34,265 nucleotides of DNA from CAYRVF01 sp964427535 (GCA_964427535.1 CAYRVF010000050.1:1-34265); one strand, 5' to 3'. Positions 8,445 to 16,864 are shown, numbered from the stretch's first letter. Program-made: numbers and translations. The notes: generated by a model from the letters alone, not told the origin.

Positions 8445-9278
8445 ATGGCGCTCGCGGATCGTCTGGCACTGGATGCGGAGAAGGCGTGCCCCACAGAACT
8501 GGCTCCGGCGGTGATCGTGCCGGGCATCGCCGTCGACGTGCGCGAGCGGGGTGTGACCTACCGGGTGCGGAAACTCGCGTGGAACGATGGCGCCCGCCAT
8601 GCCGCGTTTCAGCGACTGCGCGGCGAGGTGTTCGTCAGGCAGCTTGGCTGGCCGATTCCGCTGGAGCCAGACGGTCGCGAGGCCGATCGCTACGATATCG
8701 GCGGCGGGCGGACCATCTCGGTTCACTGTGTCTACGGGCTCGACGAGATGGGTGGTGAGCATCTGCTCGCGGGTCTGCGCATCTTCACCCTGCGCACGTG
8801 GGACGACGCGATGCTCACACACGAGTTCTCACGCTCTGGGATGATCCCGGCGGAGGTGCTGGCTGGCCTGCGCGAGCGTTTCGCCGCCGATGAACTGCTG
8901 GAGCTCACGCGCCTGTGTCTCGCCGGGCGTCGTGTCGCGAAAACGGGAGCGGATGACGCCGGGCAGCGCGAGCGTCCGTTCGATCTCGCGGTGGCGCGTG
9001 ACTTATGCTACGCGGCGGCGATCCGTCAGGCGGTGGATAGCGGACGCGACTTCGCCATTGCCATCGTCGATGGGCTGGTGCTCCGGGCGATGCGCCGCAC
9101 CCACTTCGTGCTTGAACCGCTCTACGCGGTGCATCCGAACCGGCGCGAGGGTTATACGCTGGTGCTCGTGGATCTTGCCGCGTGTATTACTGCCGTTCTT
9201 ACTGCTGACGGCCCCGCTCGTGCCAATCGCTTTCTTGCGCTGTGCCCGCCACGGGTCATGCCCTGGCTGCCCGCGTAA
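8445..9278 (+). CDS. LuxI-family autoinducer-synthase homologue (GNAT fold)
   Basis: 277 residues from the ATG at 8445. The conserved LuxI pattern is present in order: LRGEVFVRQLGW (Arg59, Phe63, Trp69), EADRYD (Asp81, Asp84), an Arg in AGLRIF (Arg112), the stretch MLTHEF (123-128) and ELTR (Glu153, Arg156). These correspond to the residues conserved in LuxI, EsaI and LasI, which make acyl-homoserine lactones from S-adenosylmethionine and acyl-ACP. It is longer than typical LuxI (about 210 residues), with about 50 extra N-terminal and 20 extra C-terminal residues. GTG at 8337 would add 36 residues with weaker codon bias. GGAAGAGGAA lies 11 bases before the ATG. No LuxR-type gene is visible. 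A related PEP-CTERM-associated acyltransferase is the main alternative. Confidence 0.7.
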   Translation: MALADRLALDAEKACPTELAPAVIVPGIAVDVRERGVTYRVRKLAWNDGARHAAFQRLRGEVFVRQLGWPIPLEPDGREADRYDIGGGRTISVHCVYGLDEMGGEHLLAGLRIFTLRTWDDAMLTHEFSRSGMIPAEVLAGLRERFAADELLELTRLCLAGRRVAKTGADDAGQRERPFDLAVARDLCYAAAIRQAVDSGRDFAIAIVDGLVLRAMRRTHFVLEPLYAVHPNRREGYTLVLVDLAACITAVLTADGPARANRFLALCPPRVMPWLPA

Positions 9279-9369
9279 CGCGGGGCGACCGGCGTAGGCG
9301 GCGGACTCTGGCTCAGCAGGCAGGGCGCGGCGACGACGATGTCCGCGATAAGGGACGAGGTACATACGC

Positions 9370-10524
9370 ATGGCGAGTACAACGCGAGACGCGACCAGCG
9401 GGCGTCTGGAGAGAAGTCGCACGGGGGCGCCCGAGCGGGGCATACCGGGTGCCCAGCCCTCGACCACGACGGGGAGCGTGCGCGTCAACTTAGAGCGCCT
9501 GCTGACGGCGTGGCAATGGATCGTGGTGCCGCCAGGCGCTGAGCATTATGAGCGCGCCTCCAGCGCACACCAGCGCGAAAAGCTGCGCCGCGCGAAACTG
9601 ACGGCGGTCTTCATCAACTGCGCGATGTTCACGCCGTTGCTCCTGCTCGCGCAATCCCAGGTGGATGGCGCGACGGCGGGCGCGGTCCTCGGCACCATTT
9701 GCCTCGGCGTGTGCGTGCTGGTGGTCAACCGGCTGGGCTATCACCAGACGGCGGCGATGCTCTCGGTTCTTGGCGTCGACCTCGTCATTGAGGGGGCGTT
9801 GCTTCTCGGTACCCATACCAGCGGTCTGAGCTCCGCGTGGCTGCAAACCTTCGACTTATTCGTACTGCCGCTGACTGTGACGAGCATGTTGCTGCCGTCG
9901 ATGGCCATCTGGGTGGTCGCCGCATTACATATCGGTCTCATCCTGGGCGACTATTATCTTTTGCCGCACACGGCAGACCTGACCGCGATGGTGCATCAGT
10001 GGAATGGGGATAGCACTGCGTTCGCGCGGCCCATGTTACTGCAGGTAGTGGGGGCGATTTTCTGCGCCGCGATGGTGAGGTCAGTCACCAGGGCGATCTG
10101 GCGCGCCGATCGTGCGGAGGAAATCGCCCTGCTCGAGCACCAAGTCGCGGAGCAGAAACAACAGCTCGAAAGCGGCGTGCGCGAGATTCTGACGACCCTC
10201 GTGCGGAACGCGAACGGCGACCGCACCGTGCGTGTACGACTGCAACCCAATAATCTGTTGTGGCAGGTATCGGTCGCGATCAACACAATGTTGAGTCGCT
10301 TGCAACGCGCGGAGCGTGCGGTGTTCACGCTGCAGCGGACAGAAGACGAGATCCACCGCCTCGTCCTCGCCCTTGACGACGCCGATGCGGGGCGGCGCCC
10401 GATCTGGCCCGCCCCCTCGGGGACGCCCGCGGATGCGCTCGTGGAGCGCTTCCAGCGTCAGCGGTCGCGACCGCGTCCAGCGTCGCTCACCTCGGCGACT
10501 TTGCAGGTTCACGACCTCCAGTGA
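9370..10524 (+). CDS. Polytopic membrane protein with HAMP-like C-terminal region
   Basis: 384 residues. A cytoplasmic N-terminal segment of about 78 residues, probably disordered at first, is followed by about six membrane helices between roughly 79 and 240 (for example FINCAMFTPLLLLA, LGTICLGVCVLVV, LPLTVTSMLLPS, VVGAIFCAAMV). A coiled-coil stretch (EIALLEHQVAEQKQQLESG) leads to a HAMP-like segment (VRNANGDRTVRVRL then LLWQVSVAINTMLSRL). No kinase, cyclase or methyl-accepting domain follows, so it resembles a sensor without an output module. Start ATG at 9370 with GACGAGG about 10 bases upstream. It lies 91 bases after the LuxI-like gene on the same strand, so co-transcription is plausible and a role in sensing or export is conceivable, but nothing in the sequence shows this. 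Confidence 0.75.
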   Translation: MASTTRDATSGRLERSRTGAPERGIPGAQPSTTTGSVRVNLERLLTAWQWIVVPPGAEHYERASSAHQREKLRRAKLTAVFINCAMFTPLLLLAQSQVDGATAGAVLGTICLGVCVLVVNRLGYHQTAAMLSVLGVDLVIEGALLLGTHTSGLSSAWLQTFDLFVLPLTVTSMLLPSMAIWVVAALHIGLILGDYYLLPHTADLTAMVHQWNGDSTAFARPMLLQVVGAIFCAAMVRSVTRAIWRADRAEEIALLEHQVAEQKQQLESGVREILTTLVRNANGDRTVRVRLQPNNLLWQVSVAINTMLSRLQRAERAVFTLQRTEDEIHRLVLALDDADAGRRPIWPAPSGTPADALVERFQRQRSRPRPASLTSATLQVHDLQ

Positions 10525-10576
10525 GTCGCGTTGGCCGCCCGCACAGACGCGTCAGTTAGTGGCTCGTACACGCCCG

Positions 10577-10647
10577 CTGAGAGTTCGCTGAGAGATGCAT
10601 CGCGGAGTCCTCCGCGCCTTGTTCGCTTCGGCGCGGCCACATATAAT
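10577..10647 (+). promoter_or_regulatory. Strong promoter with tandem repeat and palindrome for the two-component pair
   Basis: TTGTTC (10619-10624), 17 bases, then a perfect TATAAT (10642-10647). Just upstream is a perfect 16-base palindrome CGCGGAGTCCTCCGCG (10601-10616) abutting the -35. Before it lie two direct copies of CTGAGAG (10577-10583 and 10588-10594) spaced 4 bases, an 11-base period like the sites of OmpR/PhoB-type regulators. Autoregulation by the downstream regulator is a natural inference. Confidence 0.7.
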
Positions 10648-10705
10648 GCCCCGAGAGTAACCGCGGGCCGTGTGGATGGTGCCGTGGCTCCAGCGGAGGC
10701 AGGAC

Positions 10706-11452
10706 ATGAGTACACACGAGCGTCCGTCGGGCCAGGCGGGCGGCGAGGATACGCGCCCGACGCTGCTTGTCGTGGATGATGAACAGAGCATCATCGACTT
10801 CATTCGCCTCGGCATGCGCTATGAGGGCTACCGTGTCGAGCACGCGGGCGACGGCTATCACGCGCTCGATCTCGCGTCTCGTCTGCGTCCTGATCTCATC
10901 ATACTGGACGTGATGCTGCCGGGTATCGACGGGCTGGAGGTCTGCCAGCGCCTGCGCACGAGCGAGGCGACCGCGAACATCCCCATTCTGATGCTCACCG
11001 CCAAGGACGAGGTGCGCGACCGTGTCGTCGGGCTGGAGAGCGGCGCCGACGACTATCTGACCAAGCCCTTCAGCTTCGAGGAGTTGCTTGCGCGCGTACG
11101 GGCGCTGCTCCGCCGCCAGCAGCGGCTCGTCGCCGCGGGAGGTCCCGGCGGACGCGTGTTGCGCGTAGGTGATCTCGCGCTTGACGAGGCCGCGCGCGAG
11201 GTGACGCGGGGTGAGCGCATCGTCGAGCTGACGGCGACAGAATATAACCTGCTGCATCTGTTCATGACGCATCCGCGCCAGGTGCTCGACCGGCAGACCA
11301 TCCTCAACCGGGTCTGGGGCTACGACTTCATGGGTGAGACGAACATCATCGAGGTCTACGTGCGCTACATCCGCGAGAAGATCGAAGACGATCCCAGCGC
11401 GCCGCGTTTCATCCAGACGGTGCGCGGTGTCGGCTACGTGCTGAAGGGCTAG
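10706..11452 (+). CDS. OmpR/PhoB-type response regulator
   Basis: 248 residues. The receiver has the acidic pair in LLVVDDE, phospho-acceptor Asp in LIILDVMLPGIDG, Thr in MLTAKD and Lys in YLTKPF. The C-terminal winged helix has the family pattern ELTATEYNLLHLF, recognition region near RQTILNRVWGYDF and the final hairpin FIQTVRGVGYVL. Start ATG at 10706 is set by GGAGG at 10695-10699. A longer frame from 10670 has no ribosome site. It is followed after 8 bases by its histidine kinase, so the two form an operon from the promoter at 10619-10647. Confidence 0.96.
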   Translation: MSTHERPSGQAGGEDTRPTLLVVDDEQSIIDFIRLGMRYEGYRVEHAGDGYHALDLASRLRPDLIILDVMLPGIDGLEVCQRLRTSEATANIPILMLTAKDEVRDRVVGLESGADDYLTKPFSFEELLARVRALLRRQQRLVAAGGPGGRVLRVGDLALDEAAREVTRGERIVELTATEYNLLHLFMTHPRQVLDRQTILNRVWGYDFMGETNIIEVYVRYIREKIEDDPSAPRFIQTVRGVGYVLKG

Positions 11453-11460
11453 GCCGCGCC

Positions 11461-13281
11461 ATGTCTCGTCGCGTACCCGCCGTTCCGCCTGGCCCGTTCG
11501 ACCAGACCCGTCCGGCCGCCGGAGCAACGGAGCGCATCTTTCCGCCGCAATCTGTCGACGCGATGCCCACGAAGGTGATCGCGACCATGCCCGACGAGCG
11601 ACGCCGAGGTTCCCCCGCGGCCCGACCGCGTCGCCGTGGACTGCGATGGCGCCTGCTGCTGACGTTCGGTGCGCTGCTGGCCGGGCTGCTGCTGGTGCTC
11701 GGCATCGTGCTCGACGTATTTCTCGGGCAGGTGCTCTACCGCACTGAGCTGAGCGCCTTCCAGAACGACGTCAAGGCAACCGTCGCGACGCAGCAGCGCC
11801 GCTATGACCAGCTCGTGCTCGGACGTCGCGCCGACGGGTGCGCCTCGGCGGAGAGCTACCAGCAGGCGTTTCAGGATGCCGTCGAGATGCCGCTGACGCA
11901 TTTTCATAGCGGTGTGCAGGCGGCATACCTGCTACAGAGCGACGGCGTCGTGCTGGTGGCCTCTGACCCACGAGCGACGATTGGCGCGCAGGGACCGTAT
12001 CTGCTGGGCCATGAGAGCGAGCTGCGGCAGCTCCGGGCTGACGTGCTCGGCGCCACGCAGAGTGGCACCGCGATTGGGACCGGCTACATCGCCGACGTTA
12101 GCTATATGGCCACCAGTGCCGGAGGGCAGCGTGTCGGCGTCGAGCTGGTCGCCGACCGCTATCACACCGCCTCTACCTGCATCAGCCAGCGCACCACCGT
12201 GGGCGTTGTCGAAGTCGTGACGACCTTCCCGCGCGTCCACGCCATCCTGAGCGCGCTCCATGTGCTGCTGCTAGTGGTGCTCGGCGGCGCGCTGGTGCTC
12301 GGCGTGCTCGTCGGAGGGCCGCTCATAACGCGGGCGCTACGGCCGCTCACGCGCATGACCGAGACGGCTGGGCGCATCGCGGGCGGTGACCTCAGCCAGC
12401 GCGTGCGCCTGCCACATACGAGCGACGAGATCGGCCAGCTCGGCAACGCCTTTGACGAGATGATCGAGCGCATCCAGTACGGCTTCGCGGTGCAGCAGGC
12501 GTCCGAAGACCGCATGCGGCAGTTCATCGCCGACGCGTCACACGAGCTGCGCACGCCGCTGACGTCCATTCGCGGCTACATCGATGTGCTGCTACGTGGC
12601 GCGAAGAACGATCCCGAGACGGCGGACGAGGTGCTGCGGGCGACGCGGCGCGAGACCGAACGCATGACCCGGCTGGTAAACGACCTGCTCACGCTCGCGC
12701 GCTTCGACGCGGGCCGCCCGCTGGAGACGCAGCCGGTCGATCTGATCGCGCTGGCTGGCGAGGCGGTCGATCAGGCGCGCATCCTGGCGGGCGAGCGCGA
12801 GGTCGCGCTGCGTACTGACGGACGCGGAAGGCTGCCCATTCAGGCGGACCCCGACCGGCTGAAGCAGGTGCTGCTGATCTTGCTCGACAACGCGCTGAAA
12901 TACGGCCGCCCGGCGCCAGACGGATGGGTGCGAGTTTTCGTCGAGCGGACCGACCGCGGCGTGGTGCTGAGCGTCGCCGATAATGGGCCGGGCATCGCGC
13001 CCGAAGACCTGCCGCACATCTTCGACCGCTTCTACCGGGCCGAGCGCGCCGCGCGCACGCGACGCATGACCGGCCGGCAGGTCGCGGATCGCGCGCACGA
13101 GGCCCCCACAGGGCAGCAGGACGCGTCGGCGGCCAACCACGGCCCGTCCGGCTCGGGCCTGGGTCTCTGCATCGCGCAGGCCATCGTGCAGGCCCACGGC
13201 GGCACGCTGAGTGTCCAGAGCCGTGTGGGCAGCGGCACGACGTTCACACTCGCGCTGCCGGCGGAGCCGCCGCCCCTATAG
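11461..13281 (+). CDS. Membrane sensor histidine kinase (HAMP, HisKA, HATPase)
   Basis: 606 residues. Membrane helix 1 at about 64-84, an extracytoplasmic sensor region of about 175 residues, membrane helix 2 at about 262-287, HAMP (about 288-341), then HisKA with the phospho-accepting His361 in SHELRTPLTS. The ATP-binding domain has the N box LLDNALKYG, G1 box VADNGPGIA, F box IFDRFYRAE and G2 box GSGLGLCIA. Between the F and G2 boxes there is an extra Arg/Ala/Gln-rich segment of about 25 residues in the flexible ATP lid. The ATG at 11461 has no good ribosome site, so translation is probably coupled to the regulator; ATG codons at 11563 or 11587 could start a protein 34 or 42 residues shorter. 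Confidence 0.95.
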   Translation: MSRRVPAVPPGPFDQTRPAAGATERIFPPQSVDAMPTKVIATMPDERRRGSPAARPRRRGLRWRLLLTFGALLAGLLLVLGIVLDVFLGQVLYRTELSAFQNDVKATVATQQRRYDQLVLGRRADGCASAESYQQAFQDAVEMPLTHFHSGVQAAYLLQSDGVVLVASDPRATIGAQGPYLLGHESELRQLRADVLGATQSGTAIGTGYIADVSYMATSAGGQRVGVELVADRYHTASTCISQRTTVGVVEVVTTFPRVHAILSALHVLLLVVLGGALVLGVLVGGPLITRALRPLTRMTETAGRIAGGDLSQRVRLPHTSDEIGQLGNAFDEMIERIQYGFAVQQASEDRMRQFIADASHELRTPLTSIRGYIDVLLRGAKNDPETADEVLRATRRETERMTRLVNDLLTLARFDAGRPLETQPVDLIALAGEAVDQARILAGEREVALRTDGRGRLPIQADPDRLKQVLLILLDNALKYGRPAPDGWVRVFVERTDRGVVLSVADNGPGIAPEDLPHIFDRFYRAERAARTRRMTGRQVADRAHEAPTGQQDASAANHGPSGSGLGLCIAQAIVQAHGGTLSVQSRVGSGTTFTLALPAEPPPL

Positions 13282-13298
13282 CGACAGTGGCGAGCAGG

Positions 13299-14315
13299 CT
13301 AGGCACCGTGCACCGGGGCGAGCGCCGCATCCACATCGCCAATCTCGACGCCGAGCAGCTGGCTAGACCACGTGAGGGCCGCGCGCACTTGCGAGAGGAG
13401 CGCGCCACGCTGCGATGCGGGGAAGGATGACTCCGCCAGCAGGGCCAGCGCCGAGAAGCAGAAACCCAGCGGTACGACTGAGCCGACCACGTCTATCCGC
13501 TGGCCGAGTGTGGCGTCGCCTAGGTCACGCGTTCCCGCGAGATAGTCTGCCAGCAGCTGCTCGCGCCGCTCGGGAGTCAGCTCGCCCGCGAGCACGGCGA
13601 GGGTGGCCGCGCGCGCCACTTCGATCGCCGGGTCGCCCAGACCGAAGCCGTCCCACTCGACGAATAACTGACGCGATCCGGCCCGCACGACATGCGTCGG
13701 AATCGGATTGCCGTGGCATGGGCGCGGACGCACCATGCGCCACAGCTCGCCGTTGACCTCGACGCGCACGCTGGCGATGGCCGACAGCTTCGCCAGCAGG
13801 TCGAGCAGCGGCTGGGCACGCTCGCTGCCCTGATAGGCCCTGCGGCAGGCGTCCCAGGCGTGCTGCGTGCGCTTCCACAGCGTCGCCACGTCGGCGCTCA
13901 TGCTGGAGCGCACCTCCGTCGCGGTGGAGGGCAGGTGATGCAGCGTGAGCAGCAGGAAGAGCCAGGCATCGGCCTCCGCCTCGTCGAGCGCATGCCCGCC
14001 GAGCGTGATGCCGTCCACATGCTGGGTGACGAGCAGCGGGCCACCATCGAACGGTCCGTGCTCACCGGCGAAGAGCATCTCCGCTGCCAGGCCGACCTGT
14101 CCGGCGACGGCATGCCCGGCGCGCTCGCGGGCGGCGCGCTCGGCGGCCGCCGGGACGTAGCACGTCACGCGCAGGCGGCCAGCGGACGACGACAACAGCC
14201 AGCGCTGCCGCTCCGGGTCGGCGTCCTCAGGTGTGAGTGTGCTCGAAGACTCGACGCCAGCAATGCCCTGGCGCAAGAGATACTCGCGGAGTGTGTCAAG
14301 TGCCACGGCTGGCAT
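13299..14315 (-). CDS. Aminoglycoside-phosphotransferase-fold protein with altered catalytic motif
   Basis: 338 residues from the ATG at 14315, which has GGGAGGG 7 bases upstream on the reverse strand. The C-terminal half carries a recognisable kinase core of the APH/choline-kinase group, but the loop reads CHGNPIPTHVV (Asn203 where the catalytic Asp of HGD is expected, His208 where the metal-binding Asn usually lies) and FVEWDGFGLGDPA (Glu220 where IDW normally has Asp). The N-terminal lobe is poorly conserved. It may be an inactive pseudokinase or a divergent small-molecule kinase. It converges on the histidine-kinase gene with a gap of 17 bases. A start at 14411 would add residues with no ribosome site. 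Confidence 0.7.
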   Translation of the reverse strand: MPAVALDTLREYLLRQGIAGVESSSTLTPEDADPERQRWLLSSSAGRLRVTCYVPAAAERAARERAGHAVAGQVGLAAEMLFAGEHGPFDGGPLLVTQHVDGITLGGHALDEAEADAWLFLLLTLHHLPSTATEVRSSMSADVATLWKRTQHAWDACRRAYQGSERAQPLLDLLAKLSAIASVRVEVNGELWRMVRPRPCHGNPIPTHVVRAGSRQLFVEWDGFGLGDPAIEVARAATLAVLAGELTPERREQLLADYLAGTRDLGDATLGQRIDVVGSVVPLGFCFSALALLAESSFPASQRGALLSQVRAALTWSSQLLGVEIGDVDAALAPVHGA

Positions 14316-14459
14316 GCGTATCCCTCCCTGGATGCGGTCGCACGCGTGGGCGTGTGGGATATCTCGCGGATGAGACTCAAGACGTGCGGGCGAGACGTCC
14401 CAGCCACACAAAAGGCGCGACCCGATCTCGGGCCACGCCTGCTCGATGGACGCTGACGG

Positions 14460-14834
14460 CTAGTTCACCCACTCGTCCGAGCCGCTGTTGTTGAGGCGAA
14501 CCGTCGCATTTGCCGGACGCGCCGCGCGCTCTTGCAGCGTGGGATGCGTGCCGTCCTTCGAGCCGCGATCAACGTAAGAGGGCAGCCACAGCACGGCGAA
14601 GACGAAGACGCCGGTCGCGATGAAGACCGTCTGCCATTCGAGGGGGAACGGCGGATGCGCCTGCAGCACGAGCTTGCCGACGATAATGCCGAGTGAGAGG
14701 GCGAGACTGATGATACCGGCGAGGCCGCGCACGATCGCCACCATCGTCTGCTGGCGGCGGGCGACGGCGATGCTGAAGTTGATGATGGTCGCAAGAATGC
14801 CGAGCGCGAAGATCAGGTACCAGAACGTGGTCAT
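14460..14834 (-). CDS. Small three-helix membrane protein, unknown
   Basis: 124 residues from the ATG at 14834, preceded on the reverse strand by GGGGAGGAG. Three membrane helices: about 4-24 (FWYLIFALGILATIINFSIA), about 32-56 (IVRGLAGIISLALSLGIIVG) and about 69-86 (VFIATGVFVFAVLWLPSYV), then a polar C-terminal tail of about 35 residues ending EWVN. I do not recognise the family. It lies 144 bases upstream of the phosphotransferase-fold gene on the same strand. Confidence 0.7.
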   Translation of the reverse strand: MTTFWYLIFALGILATIINFSIAVARRQQTMVAIVRGLAGIISLALSLGIIVGKLVLQAHPPFPLEWQTVFIATGVFVFAVLWLPSYVDRGSKDGTHPTLQERAARPANATVRLNNSGSDEWVN

Positions 14835-15008
14835 GTCCCGCTCCTCCCCACGTGGTGACTCCCCCTCCACGACTGATGTGCTTTCGGGCGGTGCTGGCAC
14901 CCGCGCATCAGCCCGGAAGTCTGCTCAGGAGTCTACCATACCGCCGAGTCCGCGACGAGCACACACAGGTTGAACAGGACTTCCGGGGGACTGCCGGTGC
15001 GCCTCGAC

Positions 15009-15038
15009 TTGCGCGCGCTCACCGCACAACCGTACAAT
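15009..15038 (+). promoter_or_regulatory. Promoter for the ruvX-mltG operon
   Basis: TTGCGC (15009-15014) and TACAAT (15033-15038) are 18 bases apart, giving a leader of about 80 nt before ruvX. Confidence 0.5.
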
Positions 15039-15125
15039 GGGCGGGGCATGCGTCCGGACACTGCGCGATGTCCAGCAGCGCGTCTGCCTGCTCGCGAAGA
15101 CGGCGGACCCAGGAGGGAGTGTGAC

Positions 15126-15632
15126 GTGATCACCCTCGCGCTCGATGTCGGTGACAAGCGCATTGGCGTCGCGGTCAGCGATGATCTGGGACTGCTGGCG
15201 TCGCCACATTCCGTGATCCAGCGGCGCTCGACGGCCCAGGCGATCGACGCGATCGTGCGCCTCGTCGCGGAAACTGGCGCGGGTCTTGTGGTAGTGGGAC
15301 TGCCAGTGAGCTTCGACGGCGCTCTGCACGCGCAGGCGCAGTCGGTACAGCGCTTCGGCGGGCGACTGCGCGCGCGCCTTGGTGTGCCGATCGTCTATAG
15401 TGACGAGTCGCTCTCGACGGTGCGGGCCGAGGAGCGTCTGCGCGCCGCTGGTGTGCGGCCACAGAAGCTGCGCGAGCGCATCGATGCGGCGGCGGCGGCC
15501 GTCATTCTCGAAGATTATCTGCGCGAGCGGGCGGCGCATGAAGCCGCCGGACAGGGACCTGCTGAGGAGCGCAACGATCCTGCCAGCGCGCGCGTCGAGA
15601 CGGATATGGAAGCGGAGGAGCGGGGGACATGA
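15126..15632 (+). CDS. ruvX: RuvX/YqgF-type RNase H-fold nuclease
   Basis: 168 residues. In E. coli YqgF acts in 16S rRNA 5'-end processing, and other homologues resolve Holliday junctions. The signature ALDVGDKRIGVAVSD (first catalytic Asp) opens the protein; GLPVSFDG, the Glu in YSDESLSTVRAEE and the Asp in RIDAAAAAVILEDYL complete the active site. The GTG at 15126 is chosen because GGAGGG (15112-15117) is 8 bases upstream and because the conserved domain starts at once. The last 30 residues are an acidic low-complexity tail beyond the usual 140-residue length. Its stop overlaps the mltG start (ATGA). Confidence 0.95.
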   Translation: MITLALDVGDKRIGVAVSDDLGLLASPHSVIQRRSTAQAIDAIVRLVAETGAGLVVVGLPVSFDGALHAQAQSVQRFGGRLRARLGVPIVYSDESLSTVRAEERLRAAGVRPQKLRERIDAAAAAVILEDYLRERAAHEAAGQGPAEERNDPASARVETDMEAEERGT

Positions 15633-16864
15633 GGCGCACGCTTGGGTGGATCGTAGTGGTCTTTCTGGCGATCGTGCTGTTCGCTGGCGGATTCGCGGGT
15701 GTCGCCGGATATATGATGGTGACGCAGCCGGTCGCGGCGCACTCCAGCACGCAGTACCGCTTCGTCGTGAACCAGGGCGACACGGCGACAGACGTCGCGA
15801 ACCGGCTGCAGAACGAGGGGCTGATCCGCAACGCGATACTGTTCCGCGCGCTTGCCCGCTACCGCCATCTGGATCGCGGCGTCGAGCCGGGCGTCTACAA
15901 CCTGGTGCCCAGCATGACGATGGAGCAGATCATGCTCAAGCTGCAGCAGGGCAAGCCCGATCTGGTGCAGATCTCCGTCGCGCCGGGCTTGCGCGTCACG
16001 CAGTATCCGTCGCGCTTCACCGCCCTGGCCAACTTCAACGCGCAGCGCTTCCTGGAGACGGCGAAGACGGGCAAACTCCCCGACGGCACCGCGCTGTGGC
16101 AGAAATACTGGTATGTCGAGCAGCCGCAGCCCAACGTGGCCTATGCGATGGAAGGGTATTTCTTCCCCGCTACCTTTCAGTTCTACGCCAAGGATGACGA
16201 CGTCAAGGTCGTCACCACTATGCTCAACACGCTGGGCGAGCGGTTGTGTCCGGGGCCAGCCGGGAACCCCGACGCCTACATTCTGGACAAGGCGCAGTGC
16301 ATCGCGCACGCGGCAACCGTCGATCCCGCCGGGAAGATCAGCATCTTCACCGCGATGGAGCAGCACTACTTCACCAACGACGATGTGATGGCGCTCTACG
16401 ACACCCTGACGATCGCCTCGCTGACGGTGCGCGAGATCTCCAACCGCAGCGACGCGCCGGGCGTGTCAGGGGTGTACTACACGCGCTACGCCGCGCTGAC
16501 CGGCCACCAGCCGAACGCAGGCGACGTGGCGGGCATGGGCTCTGACCCGTCGGCGGAATACGCGCGCGACACCGACAACCCGCCCCAGGACGGCAAGTGG
16601 TGGAAGGACCTGACGGACTCCGGCCAGAACACCGACCCCGGCAATCCGTACAACACGGAGGGGCAGGGCCACAACGGGCTACCCCCCGGACCGATCGCCG
16701 CGCCCGAGTGGGTGGACATCACCGCGGCCGCGAATCCGCCCGCGACGTCGAACTTCTACTTCGTCACCGACAACTGTGGCGTCGTCTTCTACGCCAAGAC
16801 CTACGACACCTTCACGCAGATCACGAACGATCCGAACTTCGACAAGCACAAGTGCTCGTCATAA
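15629..16864 (+). CDS. mltG: MltG-type endolytic transglycosylase, divergent
   Basis: 411 residues with an N-terminal membrane anchor (about 7-30) and an extracytoplasmic YceG domain. It cuts nascent peptidoglycan strands in this family. Seen: LysM-like segment (FVVNQGDTATDVANRL), EGYFFPATF (175-183), TIASLTVREI (261-270) for the usual ASIVEKE, and GLPPGPIAAPEWVDITAA plus FYFV near the C-terminus. In the second motif only one glutamate, Glu269, remains; by my alignment this is the catalytic one. The family's usual NRL...LQSDPT block is replaced by a segment of about 60 residues rich in Asp, Pro and Gly. The ATGA overlap with ruvX shows translational coupling. Confidence 0.85.
   Translation: MRRTLGWIVVVFLAIVLFAGGFAGVAGYMMVTQPVAAHSSTQYRFVVNQGDTATDVANRLQNEGLIRNAILFRALARYRHLDRGVEPGVYNLVPSMTMEQIMLKLQQGKPDLVQISVAPGLRVTQYPSRFTALANFNAQRFLETAKTGKLPDGTALWQKYWYVEQPQPNVAYAMEGYFFPATFQFYAKDDDVKVVTTMLNTLGERLCPGPAGNPDAYILDKAQCIAHAATVDPAGKISIFTAMEQHYFTNDDVMALYDTLTIASLTVREISNRSDAPGVSGVYYTRYAALTGHQPNAGDVAGMGSDPSAEYARDTDNPPQDGKWWKDLTDSGQNTDPGNPYNTEGQGHNGLPPGPIAAPEWVDITAAANPPATSNFYFVTDNCGVVFYAKTYDTFTQITNDPNFDKHKCSS

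Noticed and set aside
16412..16440. Loss of the MltG catalytic glutamate
   Set aside because: By my alignment the missing residue is the first Glu of the ExE motif, and the catalytic one matches the retained Glu269, so inactivity is not supported.
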